From: Helichrysum umbraculigerum
Taxonomy: Eukaryota; Streptophyta; Magnoliopsida; Asterales; Asteraceae
Assembly (NCBI GenBank): GCA_949592205.1
Contig: CATIUR010000005.1
Coordinates: 29,724,179 to 29,788,178, forward strand
Reading direction: 5' to 3'
Length of the DNA: 64,000 nt
The position numbers and the translations under genes were made by a program. The first letter of the stretch is position 1. Each line of letters opens with the position of its first letter. Under the pieces are notes generated by a model, which did not search any database, was not told the origin of the DNA, and worked only from the letters and a program-made list of their open reading frames with translations. This document shows positions 44,185 to 55,789 of this stretch, in pieces.

Positions 44185-47117
44185 TGTAACAACCCCAAAA
44201 TTAGGATCAATTTAAAATTTTCCTAATTACGTGTTTATTACTTGTATATAATATGAAATAGGATTATATACGTTATTTACTTTATATATATATATGGATG
44301 GAATATATATATATACGCGTATACGATTCGTACATATCGTATGAAACTACAATTGTACAAACTTGCGGACATTGGTAAAACAAATATTAAATAATGTTAA
44401 ATTATTTAATTACCTTGACTACTACTTTATATTATGTTTATAATATAACGAAAACGTACGTTTTAACCCAAACATTACCGAACTCTCCGAAAACTCGACC
44501 AACCGACAAAACAAAAACTAAGTTATGTTTTATAACTTGAAAACTAGTATTTTGATAAAATACTTCAACTTAATTATCGAGTATTATTTCGTATTTTAAA
44601 ACGTATATTAAATCACGTATAAAATGATTTTAACGTTTAAACGACCGGGGAAACGAACACCGCACGGAGCGCAAACACGGAGGAGCAAAACTTGGTGAGA
44701 CCACACCTTGGTGGCCCCACCCAAAACCGGCCAACAAGGAGGGGACATCACCCCCCTCCCTTTCTCACTTACACACACAATCACCATACCCCATCACCTC
44801 CAATTTTCTTTCTAAACTCTCTCATCTCTCTCTCTAAATCGACACTCTCTCTCTCTAGAAAAACACCACTAAAACTCACCGGAAGCTAGGCCCGATTTGG
44901 AGGAAAGTGATCACGAGAACGAGGGCTATAACTACATCTTTTCGGATTTTCGTTTCGACAACTTTGTAAGTTTTCCGGCGACCCGAAACTTTTCCGATCA
45001 CATTTATTTTGCTAGATTATTGTTTCCCTAACTTTATAATGTCCGAATATATAATCTAAACTCGTTTTTGAACACGTTAACGTAAATGTCGGTTTTGGTC
45101 ATTTTAAAGAAAACGACACCACAAACATTAAAAACGACTACCAATAGTTACTATGAACTCATTATAACATGTTAAAACTAGTATAAAAGTTCTAGACCCA
45201 ACGGAAACCGGAAAATACGTTTTCGGAAACTTAAATTCCGAACAGACCTCTTGTGTCGCATCGGACCAAAATTCTGTGCGACACAACACTATGTCGCATG
45301 TTATGTCACACGTTATGTCGCAATGTATGCGACACAACGCTTACGTCGCACAATATGTCGTATCACCTGCGACACAAAATTTACTTATCGCTTGATTGCG
45401 ACACAACGACTATGTCGTATCGTTGTGTCGTACCCTTGTCTGCGACACAACCATTGTGTCGCATAAACACTAAATCAGAAACAAATCCATACGACACAGA
45501 CCTTATGTCGCATACGGTCTGCGACACAAGCCTTGTGTCGCAGAAAGCCCAGATCAGAAAACAAAATATACTCTAAGTGTTAGAATCACTTTTCAACTAC
45601 TAAATCAAATACGATGCTACTTATACCTGAAAATGCTATACTTTTGAAAGTATACAACAACACTTGAATACGTGCAAGACTGTACAAAACTAACGTGAGA
45701 TTTCACTCACACACGCGTACGAGATTACACTTGGAAATACTTAGGAGATTGCACTCCAACAAACTTACACTTGTACATTACACGAGATTGCATCCGATAC
45801 GAACTTACAAGTTCACTCACTAGTTACGTGCTGGATTACACGTTAACTGATACGAACATACACTCGAATACTTACGAGGTTTCACTCGTACCCTTTGGGG
45901 TTTAAGCCCATTGGAACTTACGCAAACGATGCATGTTGTAATACAAACAAACGATCTTACGAGTATACTTTACAACTGTACAACTACTATGAATACATAA
46001 TAATAATGGATGGAATTATTATTATACACTGATAACAAACAGACCGTACAACTTTTATACAAACTACAATTTACAAACGAATACAAACGTACAAACAAAC
46101 TAACGGACATTAACTAGTTTGGGAACAACTAGCATGGATACTTTACAAGTATTCCATTTACTTACTAAACCTTATGCGTATTAGGACGCTAAGGGTTGCT
46201 AGTTTGGGATACTACTTGCTTACTTACTGCATTATCTGCCAGACTCAGGTGAGTCTTACAGCCCCTACTTTACTGTTTTTACTCAGGGGTGAGATGCATT
46301 ACTGTTTTACATGAACACACAAAACTTACTTGCTGCCATGATTTACTTACTGTATGAGATTACGAATACGCCAACTGCATGAGTTTACGACTAATCCAAT
46401 GAAATCCTCCTGAACCATAGTTGTTAGTTATGTGATAAGCGCGAGTTTTAGTATATGGATCCATATGGGACTGACAATCCCCGCCCGGGGTAGCACGCAC
46501 TACCACGAACCGTTACTGTAGAAACGGGCGTTTCTTACTCGTTCCGTATGAATGTTTTGGATTACATTCATGAGGAGGTACCTATAATTACTGTACGTTA
46601 AGCTTTAACTATGGTGGCTCATGGCAATTGTATCAAACGGTTAGCATAACCTGCAACTACCCACTTATTAAAACTTAAGTTAACGATGAGCATAACCTGT
46701 GATCGTTAATTACTGGCTGGCTATGATTTACAAATACTACTTGTGTGTTCAAACTGTTTACTTACTTACAAACCTGTGAGATTCACCAACCTTTTTGGTT
46801 GACCGTTTTAGTAATGCTTCTCAGGTACACAGCATCAGTAGGGATGCCCAGCAGGATAAGCTTACTTAGCTCGAGTCGCATGCATTTACAAGCTTGGAGA
46901 TTTTATTACATTACTTTTGTACTAGTTGTTATGTATTAGAATCTCTAGGAAATTCACTTGAACTCGAGCTTGTATTTTGAAACTATTTATGTATTAATGT
47001 AATAACTTTTCGAACGTCTCATTTAGAGTCGTTCACTGTATCCTTTGTGCTTGTGATTATTGATTAGTAACACCCAAAACGTCGCTTCCGCAAACTGTTA
47101 AATTTGGGGGTGTTACA
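44185..47117 (+). repeat. TR-GAG 3' LTR
   Basis: 2933 bp, the same length as the 5' LTR. Differences noted by eye are near 44788, 44791, 45786, 46069, 46204, 46576, 46605 and 46657, all C/T or G/A. It is followed by the CCATG target duplication. Confidence 0.92.
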
Positions 47118-47562
47118 CCATGGCATCATCCTTCATGCATTGAACCGCATATTTGACTTTAAGTTCCTCATCACAGCAAGTCACATCAAATTTGCGTTCC
47201 ATATCCCTAAGCCAATTCAAAGTTATTGTTGGATTTTTACTTCCCTGAAATTCCGGTGGTCGACTAGCCATAAAAGTCTTGTATGAACACTTCTTTTCTG
47301 ATTGAGAGGATGAACCAGAACCAAAGACTGGGGTTTGCTGAAATAACTGTCTGGTCGCAGCTTCCTCAGCTTTTCTCTTGAATTCCCTAAGGAATACTAA
47401 CTCGTCTTCCATCTCATGAATATACTCATCTCGGTTAGATTGTTGTCCGGTTGGTTGAGAAGTACCATTATGATCATGTTGCTCGGTATGAGTCCCGATT
47501 TGAGGAGCGACGATCCTGGAGGCATTGTTGGGGTTGGTGGTCGGTGGTTCGTTATCTGCCAT
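47118..47562 (-). pseudogene. gag: Tekay Gag, N-terminal part
   Basis: The ATG at 47562 starts about 148 residues: a polar N-terminus, a short helical region (DEYIHEMEDELVFLREFKRK) and the start of the retrotransposon gag domain (SYKTFMASRPPEFQGSKNP). It is cut by the TR-GAG insertion at a Trp-Trp-rich position; the remaining gag domain is at 38162-37745 and joins in frame. Confidence 0.88.
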
Positions 47563-47721
47563 TTCTGAAATTCAACACAACACTTGAACTTTTGTTAATC
47601 GTTAGCATCTAAATACTAACTACCTTCAACCAATACTAATCCCATACCCAAGAATGTTTGATATATCACGCTCGAGTTTTGGGATTGATCATTCAACAAT
47701 GAACAATTATCCCAAAACTAT

Positions 47722-47733
47722 GCTCTGATACCA
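47722..47733 (-). promoter_or_regulatory. Tekay primer binding site
   Basis: TGGTATCAGAGC on the minus strand, three bases inside the 5' LTR boundary at 47737. Confidence 0.88.
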
Positions 47734-47736
47734 ATT

Positions 47737-49852
47737 TATAACACCCCTCATTTACTTGTAATAATATTAAAGATAATAAGGAAGCGCAGGTAAATAAAAC
47801 ACAATACTTCATTACATATTTTTCCAAAGTACCAAAACAGTTTAGATGGTTAAGTTACTACGATTTAAAACTTGTTCAAAAGACTAGCATGTCGGGGTAT
47901 TCTATAAACTAAACTGAGTTGTTACAAAAATAATCAGAGTAGCTTGAATATCAAACATTCCCTGCTTCCAAGGTTTGACATTCCTGCTACCCACCCGCAT
48001 GCATAAACAAAAGTCTGCAGGAAGTAACAACGAGGGATTAGCACATAGCTAAGTGAGTAAATCCAACACCCCACATTCAACTTAGCTAAACCAATCAACT
48101 ACAACAAATATTCGCAAACACAACAGTCAACAACAACTTAATGAGGATCGGCGGATCCGGGGATAACCTTAGTACCCGGGCGGCTCCCCAAGATCACTTA
48201 TCCAAACATATCCGTATGGCCATAACGGACGAGACCGATAGCTAGTGTTTATTATACTTAGATACAGTTCAGCACACACAACAAATGAAGTACATCCCTG
48301 TACCATTCACACAACAACACACTAGCCCAACCAACAGTTCATCAACTCGTTGACCTCATTAACAACAATGCATGAATGCCACACAAAGCACATATAGGCA
48401 TATGATCAACAATAACAACTAATCAACTCAATAATCAAGTCTACGTTTACCCGTTGTAATCAAATGATTACAACTAAGCCAAACGGTGAGTTTTGAATCC
48501 ACTCACCAATACCTTCGTCTTCACTGACTCAGATTCTCTGAGCAACGTTATCTTTCGGAGGATCTGAGATTCAACATCAAATATAAATTAGTAATCGTGA
48601 ACGTCAAAATATAACTTATACAAAGTTCGACACATTTGAAGCTCATTATTCTAAACACTTATATTAACGAACTACTAATCATACACATAATCATAACACA
48701 TCAAATAATTACATGTACTAACACTTGAAAGATTTTAAAAACTAAAAATGAAAAATCCCTGGAAACAGCCAGAAGCCGCCGGCTTGGCCATGGAAGCCGC
48801 CGGCTTCCCATGGCTAGCCGCCGGGTCATGCCCTTCACCCGCCGGGTGAATTAAGTTTTTCATCAACAGAAATTTATTGCGTTTTAAAGCCTCTAGCGTC
48901 CGCCGGTTTGAGTCATTGACCCACCGGTTGGGGGTCACAAGCCGCCGGCTTGGTAGGTGAAGCCGCCGGCTTCCCCAACATCAAACAGAAACCGCCGGCT
49001 GGGCTTATGAAGCCGCAGGCTTCTTTTCCAGATCAAGAACAGCAGCAGCAGCTATGAATTTTAGCACTAACCAAAAACTACAAATTCCCAATTTCGAACC
49101 AAATATGCAGAAAACTCGATTTCTAATCTAACAACAACTTCATACCACATCTATACAACATTTATCAACCACAACAATATCCAAATAACCAAGATTCACA
49201 CCAAATTCGTAAATTATAATTAAGTTTACATCTAACCTCAATTTTTGCTCATGAACTTGAATTCGATGTAATTGACTAGTTATAATTCATCATGTAACAT
49301 CATATATAACAAATAATCATCATCCAAATGCAAGAACAATTTCAATTAGCCAAATATTCATCAAACATAACATTTGAAGTAAACCCCATTACCTTTAAAA
49401 TGAAGAAGATGATGAATAGGAGAAGAAGATGATGATGACAACTTGTAGATTTCAACCTTCAATCACTTTCTAGTTTAATGCTTTCACTTGATTTTACTAA
49501 TTAGGGTTTATGTGTTTTTGGTTCTCAAAGGAAAAGAGGAAAGGAAATGAGAATTGGTAAAGTGATCAAAAGGGTTAGGTCGGTCCCCATATAAACCGGC
49601 CTACAACATTGGGTATTTAATACCCGCTCTAAATCTATTGTCTGGCACTTAAATATCGATTGCGAGAAATTTATTTTATTATACCGTCAACTTTCATAAT
49701 TTAATTCAAGCAATATTTCACTATCCACAATAAGTCCTAAGACCTATTTCACCAACTTTCACAATTAAATAATTATATCGCAAAATTATTTAAAACAATT
49801 AAATACGCAATTATAAATAGAAAAATACCAGGCTACCGGTGAGGATGTTACA
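47737..49852 (-). repeat. Tekay 5' LTR
   Basis: 2116 bp, uninterrupted. Its AGCCGCCGGCTT inverted repeats lie at about 48771-49022. It ends at the AGATG target duplication within the MULE transposase. Confidence 0.92.
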
Positions 49853-50776
49853 AGATGTCTCGTGCATGGTCACCGGTCGTTGTTGAACTTCTTCTTCTCC
49901 GTTTCCTAAAGGCGATGGCATATTCCAGAATATGTCTTTTTGTGCTCCTCTTTGTGGTATTGGTTTGTCATATGTATCTCTTGGATCAGGCTCATCCTCC
50001 TCATCATCCTCATCATCAGTAACAATGTGATTACAAAATGGATGGTCATGATCCTTAGGTGGATTGACATTTTCTTCATCATAATGATCAAAATCATCAG
50101 GATGTGGATGCGGCTCCTCCGGCTCCTCCACATAGTATTCTGAATTAGTGTGATCATAGTGAACATTCTCCTGATATTTAGAATCATCTTGGGTTTCTTC
50201 ATCTACCTTAAAAAATGTGTCTTGTGTGTGTTGTGTAGGATAGTTATGCATCGGCATGTTTTGTGGAAAAGCATGATAATGAAATTGATATTGTGGTTGA
50301 AAAGGAAATGGAAATTGTTGAAAGGGTTGTTGAAATGACTGATATTGGTGTTGTTGGTTGTATTCATTAGTGTGTAGTTGTTGAAATTGTTGGTGAAATT
50401 GTTGTTGAATGCCAGAACTACTACTGCCAGGTTGATTGCTACCCATTCCCGAAACATTCCTTACATTATCGACAATGTAAATTTCTATCGGAGCATTGTT
50501 AATTGCATGGCACAAAAAATCTCCAAAATCATCAGCATCATCGTTTATATCAATAACATACCGATCTACTTTATATTTCAGACAAACTGGTGTATCAAGT
50601 GGCAGACCAAGTTTTTTTAAAACGTTTTTCAACAATACTTTGCATGTCATGGGTTTTTCCGGTGCCACTGGAAGTTTTAATGGCACTCTACTACACTCTA
50701 TTGGCAAATACATCGGCAAGTTATCAATATATTCAAAACGACCACCATAACATATAAAAAGTTTGAACTTTTCCAT
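49853..50776 (-). pseudogene. MULE transposase, N-terminal part (PB1-like domain, Q-rich and acidic linker)
   Basis: The ATG at 50776 opens the transposase. Residues 1-105 resemble the PB1-like N-terminal domain of plant mudrA proteins (KFKLFICYGGRFEYIDNLP). A long Gln/Phe/His-rich stretch follows (about 120-185), then an acidic Asp/Glu/His/Pro region (about 195-285). The Tekay element inserted at THE-codon level just before the MudR DNA-binding region: the frame resumes at 13024 with SSRVREGQTFKTKEE once one AGATG copy is ignored. Apart from this insertion I see no lesion in this part. Together with 13024-11849 the coding part is about 670 codons before the TIR truncation. Confidence 0.85.
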
Positions 50777-51472
50777 AATGAAAGTAAATAAAACTAAAAT
50801 AATCAGAACTCGTACCTGAAAATTTTATGTAATGGAACTGAAGAAGAAATTTTGTCGAATGGAAAATGTGTTTACATTTGGTTGTGATTGTGTTTACAAA
50901 TGGTTGAGGTCATGTTATAAGTACATTTCAATCGAGATAATGTTATCCGAAAAAATCTACAAAATCCCTAAAAAGTCAGGTAATATCCAAAAAAAAACTT
51001 ATCCACAACGGATAAGGTAAGTTGTAGATAAGGTTATGTCAGAAAATCTCACCAAAAATCTTATCAACAAAGGATAAGGTCAGTCGCAAATCGCAAATCG
51101 TAAACGTGTCCAATATAATCCGCAGCAATTTGTAAATAATATTCTCCCGCATCGTTTCAATTTGTAAAATTCACGTTTTACCAACCATATTATTTGATAC
51201 CCAAACGCACAATTTTAGCAAACATTATATATTTTTGGATAACGATATAAAGTTTATCAAAAGCCATTACACATAATAAAAACATAAATAACATTGTTAA
51301 CTAGTACATAATTGTGACGTCCACACTAGAATTTAAAAGATAACATAGACACTGAAATTAAAAACATATATACTAGACTTTAAATCCTACATAACAACAT
51401 ATGAAAGATAATTTCGATTTGCATGACATCCCAGAGTGATTTGTTTGCCGTTTGATTCCCTACTCGGAACGT
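50777..51472. promoter_or_regulatory. Region between transposase and PB1-like ORF, with repeated promoter module
   Basis: No gene seen. About 50930-51100 (GTTATCCGAAAAAATCTAC through TCGCAAATCGCAAATCG at 51082-51098) is homologous to 51930-52075 upstream of the next ORF. The palindromic motif sits about 305 bp upstream of the transposase ATG, so I infer a promoter element. Confidence 0.55.
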
Positions 51473-51841
51473 TCATCGGTAGTAATGTGCGTTGCTGTCA
51501 TCACTCTCATACTCACTGAAATTCAATTCGGGTTCTTCATCCATGTGTACAAGATATAGGTCAATACCTTGACAACATTCTTTTGCATGTTTTACTACTG
51601 TATTCCAGTTTTCATCCGTCATAAGCATACGAGCACCAGCATTTTGAAGATTGCCCGCTTCACAGTAGTACACATCACTAAAAGCGAAATTTATATTTTC
51701 CTTAAGGTAGGAAAACAACTTACTAAGACCAAACTCATTAACATCGAAATCGACGAATGTTTTTTTGACCCCATTTTCATACGACTTATTGTCATCACGT
51801 AGTTCCCCCCCAAAAAACACAGTAAGGTCGATCAGTTGCAT
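51473..51841 (-). CDS. Small PB1-like ORF of the MULE (122 aa)
   Basis: Intact ORF from the ATG at 51841 to the TAG/TAA at its end. The layout (LTVFFGGELRDDNKSYENG, then FGLSKLFSYLKE, DVYYCEAGN, LMTDENWNTVVKHAKE, DLYLVHMDEEPE) follows the PB1-like domain found at the N-terminus of mudrA transposases, including the neighbouring one. Here it stands alone with no DNA-binding or catalytic part. It has its own upstream region that is a duplicate of the transposase's, so ORF and promoter probably arose by local duplication. PB1 folds mediate protein-protein contacts; a role as transposase regulator or partner is conjecture. It could also be a decayed remnant, but the frame is undamaged. Confidence 0.65.
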   Translation of the reverse strand: MQLIDLTVFFGGELRDDNKSYENGVKKTFVDFDVNEFGLSKLFSYLKENINFAFSDVYYCEAGNLQNAGARMLMTDENWNTVVKHAKECCQGIDLYLVHMDEEPELNFSEYESDDSNAHYYR

Positions 51842-52178
51842 TATGTTACCAACTGATTAAATAATTGAAATAGATAATAATTTGATGATGAATGAAGAAT
51901 GATGTTTAGATGTCTATTTAAAGCGAAATCAAGATAAGGTTATCCGGAAAATCTACGTAGGTGGATAAGGTAATGTCAGAAAATCTGATCCAAAATCTTA
52001 TCAACAATGGAGGTAATGTCAGAAAATCTCATAGGTGGATATGGTAAGGTCACTCGCAAATCGCAAATCGCAAATCACAAAATTCATTTGCGATTTGCGA
52101 GGGCACATGTTAACTACTACATAATTGTTAGCTACTACATTATTCTTAACTAGTACATAATTGTTAAATACTAGTCTA
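51842..52178. promoter_or_regulatory. Upstream region of PB1-like ORF, duplicate promoter module
   Basis: No gene. 51930-52075 repeats the module upstream of the transposase (GATAAGGTTATCCGGAAAAT, ATGTCAGAAAATCT, AAAATCTTATCAACAA, then TCGCAAATCGCAAATCGCAA at 52054-52073). The motif is about 210 bp before the ORF start. A facing copy (TTTGCGATTTGCGA) follows at 52087-52100. Confidence 0.55.
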
Positions 52179-52616
52179 TCAATCATCCGCCGGTTCCCAG
52201 TCAAAACGCGCACTAAAGAAAGTATCAATCATCCGCCACCTGTAATCCATAGCAATCAAATCAGTCTCCCCACTCACCCTGTAGTCTTCCCGATATGCAA
52301 TCTTCTCCATATTTCTGCACACCCATACCCCGCAATCGCCTAGATGCCCATCCTGTTGAGGCACATCCTCCATCATGTCAGTCATAAACTCAGTGGTATC
52401 ACCCTTAAAATGCTTTTCTTCATCCACATGCCTCCAAAAGCCAATGGCGTCTAAATATCTAACTACATTTTGACCTAAGGCTTCAACAATTTGCAGTATT
52501 TCCTTGTTGCTTTTCAGTTTCTTATAGCTATCATATGCCGTGACATCCCAAGTATGCAGATCCAACACAATTAGAACCCAATGATCCCTACTCTCGATGT
52601 TGACCTGCATAAGTAC
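52179..52616 (-). pseudogene. Last exon: Ulp1/C48 catalytic domain
   Basis: This exon carries the recognisable catalytic residues of the C48 family: His in DHWVLIVLDLH, Asp in VTAYDSYKK, Gln in DVPQQDGHLG and the nucleophile Cys in GDCGVWVCRNMEK. Their order and spacing are typical. The stop is at 52179-52181. The acceptor is probably after TATGTAG at 52617 (giving KVLMQVNIES); the alternative AG after ATGCAG 12 nt further in would remove four residues. The exon itself is undamaged although upstream exons contain stops. Confidence 0.85.
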
Positions 52617-52911
52617 CTACATATTAGGATTTTATTAGGGAAATGTTAAAATGTTATCAGCTTATATTATATAGTTTGCTACTCCATTTTTCTTTACTTA
52701 CTTTGTCGCAGGTCCACCATGAAGAGTATGGCCTACGTTTGCCGTTGGCATATCCCATCAACAAGTTGTAGTCTGGTCCGGACGATGCCTCAATTTTGTC
52801 ACCTGCATTAATAGACACAACTATATTAAATACTAGTGGCAGAAAACCAAAAAGTTATTTTTTAAAACAATTCGAATTGTCGTTTCATCGTACGAACATA
52901 AATACATAAGT

Positions 52912-52952
52912 ACATACATACATACATACATACATACATACATACATACACA
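52912..52952. repeat. (CATA)n microsatellite in intron 6
   Basis: Ten or so uninterrupted CATA units inside the intron between exons 6 and 7 of the protease gene. A related TACATA run is in intron 3 (54596-54622). Confidence 0.9.
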
Positions 52953-54991
52953 ACTAATAATTCAGCTGAAATATAGTATACATTAAAAAAAAATTGGAAA
53001 TGTCCTTTTCGTACAACTGAAAACCAGCTAATATTTCAGCTTATCACATCATCAAAGTTTGATCAATTTTCCACAATTATCAACACTATAATATAATCTA
53101 CACTAGTATATTACTATCTCTATATAAGAATGTATATGCGTATGGTATATATATATATATATACATATTAGAGTGATTTGTACTTACCCTTCTTCTTTAG
53201 CTCCGTTTTCTTTTTGTCTTCCTTGTAGTTCTTGAAAGCTGCAATCATATCAATAAAACCTATGGGCATAATTGTCCACTCCAGTCTCTTTTCCAATTGA
53301 GTTGGTCGAGTCTAGTTTCGATATTTCCACCACATCAGTAGATAGCTCCAACCGTCAATATGCTAAAAATTTGATAAAACAAGGTTAGTATCACATATAG
53401 GTAAAATGCCATAGTTTGTTTAAAAAAATGAACTCGTAAACTTACAAAGTTTTCTAAGTAACCACTATCGACATGACCATACAACCGGCCCCAAAAATCC
53501 TTTGTGATATCAACATAGGCCGTGCTCGGTCGAATAAACATACAACGCACCGAGCCTCCACTCTTATACAACTCCTCAACTGTAGATGGTCCGTCAATCT
53601 CTCTAGTCTGACGTATGACAGGGGGCGGAGGAGTGAGAAAACCATTCTCGTTCACCAAACTGTCAACCATGCCTAATAAGATGTCCTCGGGTAACTCCTT
53701 CTTGGCCGACCTTTTCCTTGCCGGCCGCTTCAACTTCTTTCCTCGCTCTGTAACCACTCCCTTAACAACCGGCTCAACCGGCTCATCATCCGGCTCAACA
53801 TCCGGCTCAACAAGCTCAACCTGGTCGGTACCCAATCCCACAAGCACTCGCTCAGCCGGCTGGGTAAGCACTCTCTCATCATCGACTCCTAAATTAACTG
53901 GTGGTTTTTCCTCATTCTCCTCTACATGCACCTTCAAAGGTTTCTGCAAAAGTCGTTTAAGATGTGTCGGTGTAACATACGGCGATAGTCTGGCCGGAGC
54001 ACATCGACGATCTCGCATACTTCGGCGCAACTCATGTGCAACCGAGAACTTGCTCGCAGAAAAAAGCAGGGTGTCGGAAACATAACCCTCATCAACATCA
54101 TCGTCATCACCAGCATCCTGAAAAAATAAAATCGTACGTGTTAAAAGGAAAACACCTTAACATATATAAAACGCTAGAAATAATCAACCTTATACCTGAC
54201 GTGTCTCAACGATCTTCAACAACCGGTTTATAGTACATTGTTGTTCGTCTACTCGTTTGCCTAAAGTGGAAATGGTCTCTTTCATCGTCTACATTTCGGC
54301 TCGTAAGGAATCATAAGTCCCTGGCTGAGATGATGGCCGAGAGGCCTCACGACGATCTGTACCCAAGGAATCATAAGTCGCCTGCTCGTGAGGTGGGGTC
54401 AAATGGAAATCATCGGCAGCCTCCTTTTGACTGTTCCGTGCCTTTTTCATTGGCCTCTCGGCAACTAGCTGGTCATCAAAGTATTTCCAGCTATCAATCC
54501 ACCATTGGCACTTCTTTTCATGCTTATTCGGCTTCAAAGTAATCTTTGGAAGATGCTCAGGTGTAGTATCCTTCTGCATAAAACGAGTGTCATACACATA
54601 TACATATACATATACATATACATTGGAAATGTTCTTTCTGTAAAACGGGAAAAACAACTGGCATTTCATCTTACCGAGTGAGTCAAATCTCATCAATATT
54701 CCCCACATATTAACAACACCTTATTAATCAAATATATAATATAATTGGCAACTACCAACAAGTCTACTAAGTGACTATATCAAATTATTTCACTTACCGC
54801 AATCTGCAACAATTGCCCGAATTCTTTAAATTCAAGAACCTTCCTTTTGCGCTCCCAGTAGATCCCACGTGGTATTTTATCTCGTTTTGGCCTTGTAGCA
54901 ACTGTCTCTATCTGACGATAAAAAGCCTCCCAAATCCACGTCTTGTAAACAATAACCAAAAAACATATCAGCATATTAATATATTAACATG

Positions 54992-55013
54992 TTATATATA
55001 TGTATTAATCGAC

Positions 55014-55103
<90 letters not shown>

Positions 55104-55610
55104 CTACATGTATATATATATATATACATGTAGATATGTATATGTATATATATATGTAAATGTATGTAAATGTACATATACATATGTAAATATACGTACA
55201 TATACGTACATGTATCTACATGCATATATATATATACATGTAGATATATACATGTAGATATGTATATATGTATATGTATATGTATATATACGTACATATA
55301 CGTACATGTATCTACATGCATATATATATATATATATACATGTAGATATATGTATATATGTATATGTATATATATATGTAAATGTATGTAAATGTACATA
55401 TACATATGTAAATATACGTACATATACACGTACATGTATCTACATGCATATATATATATATACATATACATATACATATATCTACATGTATATATATATA
55501 TATATATACATGTAGATATATGTATATGTATATATATATGTAAATGTATGTAAATGTACATATACATATGTATATATACATACATATACATATACATTAT
55601 ACATATATAT
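54992..55610. repeat. TA/CATA compound microsatellite in intron 2
   Basis: About 600 bp: a pure TA run (about 55014-55090), then repeated blocks of TACATGTAGATATATG, GTAAATGTATGTAAATG and ACATATACGTACATG. Several blocks recur at about 200-bp spacing, so the tract has also grown by larger tandem duplication. All ORFs through it (Tyr/Ile/Met/Cys-rich) are artefacts. Confidence 0.9.
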
Positions 55611-55789
55611 TAAAAACTTTTTGAACAATAATAAATAATATTGGAATGCTACCTTACACGCCCAGCCAAAACCACTCAACGTGTACTGCATCCCGATTTG
55701 AGTCAACCGAGTCTCCAAACCCTTATCTAACTGCTCAAAAGTTCTGGCCCAAATAATATTACCCCAAGGGTACCCGTCACAAACACCAA
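55380..55789 (-). repeat. Right MULE TIR, inner part
   Basis: Inverted counterpart of about 11410-11848: the end of exon 2 (55653-55789) and the first part of intron 2. The inner boundary falls in a dense TATA/CATA microsatellite, so this right-hand coordinate is approximate. Confidence 0.75.

Larger units (their letters stand above)
38163..47117 (+). mobile_element. TR-GAG: LTR element with gag-like ORFs but no pol
   Basis: 8,955 bp; two 2933-bp LTRs (TGTAACAACCCC to GGGGGTGTTACA); target duplication CCATG at 38158-38162 and 47118-47122. The 3.1-kb interior holds a PBS, a 363-aa Gag and a second ORF with coiled coil and zinc knuckles, but no protease, RT or integrase. This fits the TR-GAG class of non-autonomous plant elements. 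The palindrome ATTTCGGGACGAAATTTA and purine tract before the 3' LTR, and the gag type, point to a Tekay-clade parent. By eye the LTRs differ at about eight positions, all transitions. Confidence 0.92.
13030..49852 (-). mobile_element. Tekay-type chromovirus (Ty3/gypsy LTR retrotransposon), carrying three nested insertions
   Basis: The target duplication AGATG is at 13025-13029 and 49853-49857, inside the MULE transposase coding sequence. On the minus strand the order is 5' LTR (49852-47737), PBS, gag, protease, RT, RNase H, integrase, chromodomain, polypurine tract and 3' LTR (25839-13030). Removing the copia element, LARD-2 and TR-GAG leaves about 9.0 kb, a normal Tekay/Del size. The clade call rests on the C-terminal chromodomain, the ATTTCGGGGACGAAAT palindrome before the polypurine tract and LTR start TGTAACATCC. 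The LTRs differ at roughly a dozen positions over 2.1 kb by eye. Besides the insertions I see one frameshift in gag near 37800. Confidence 0.92.
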
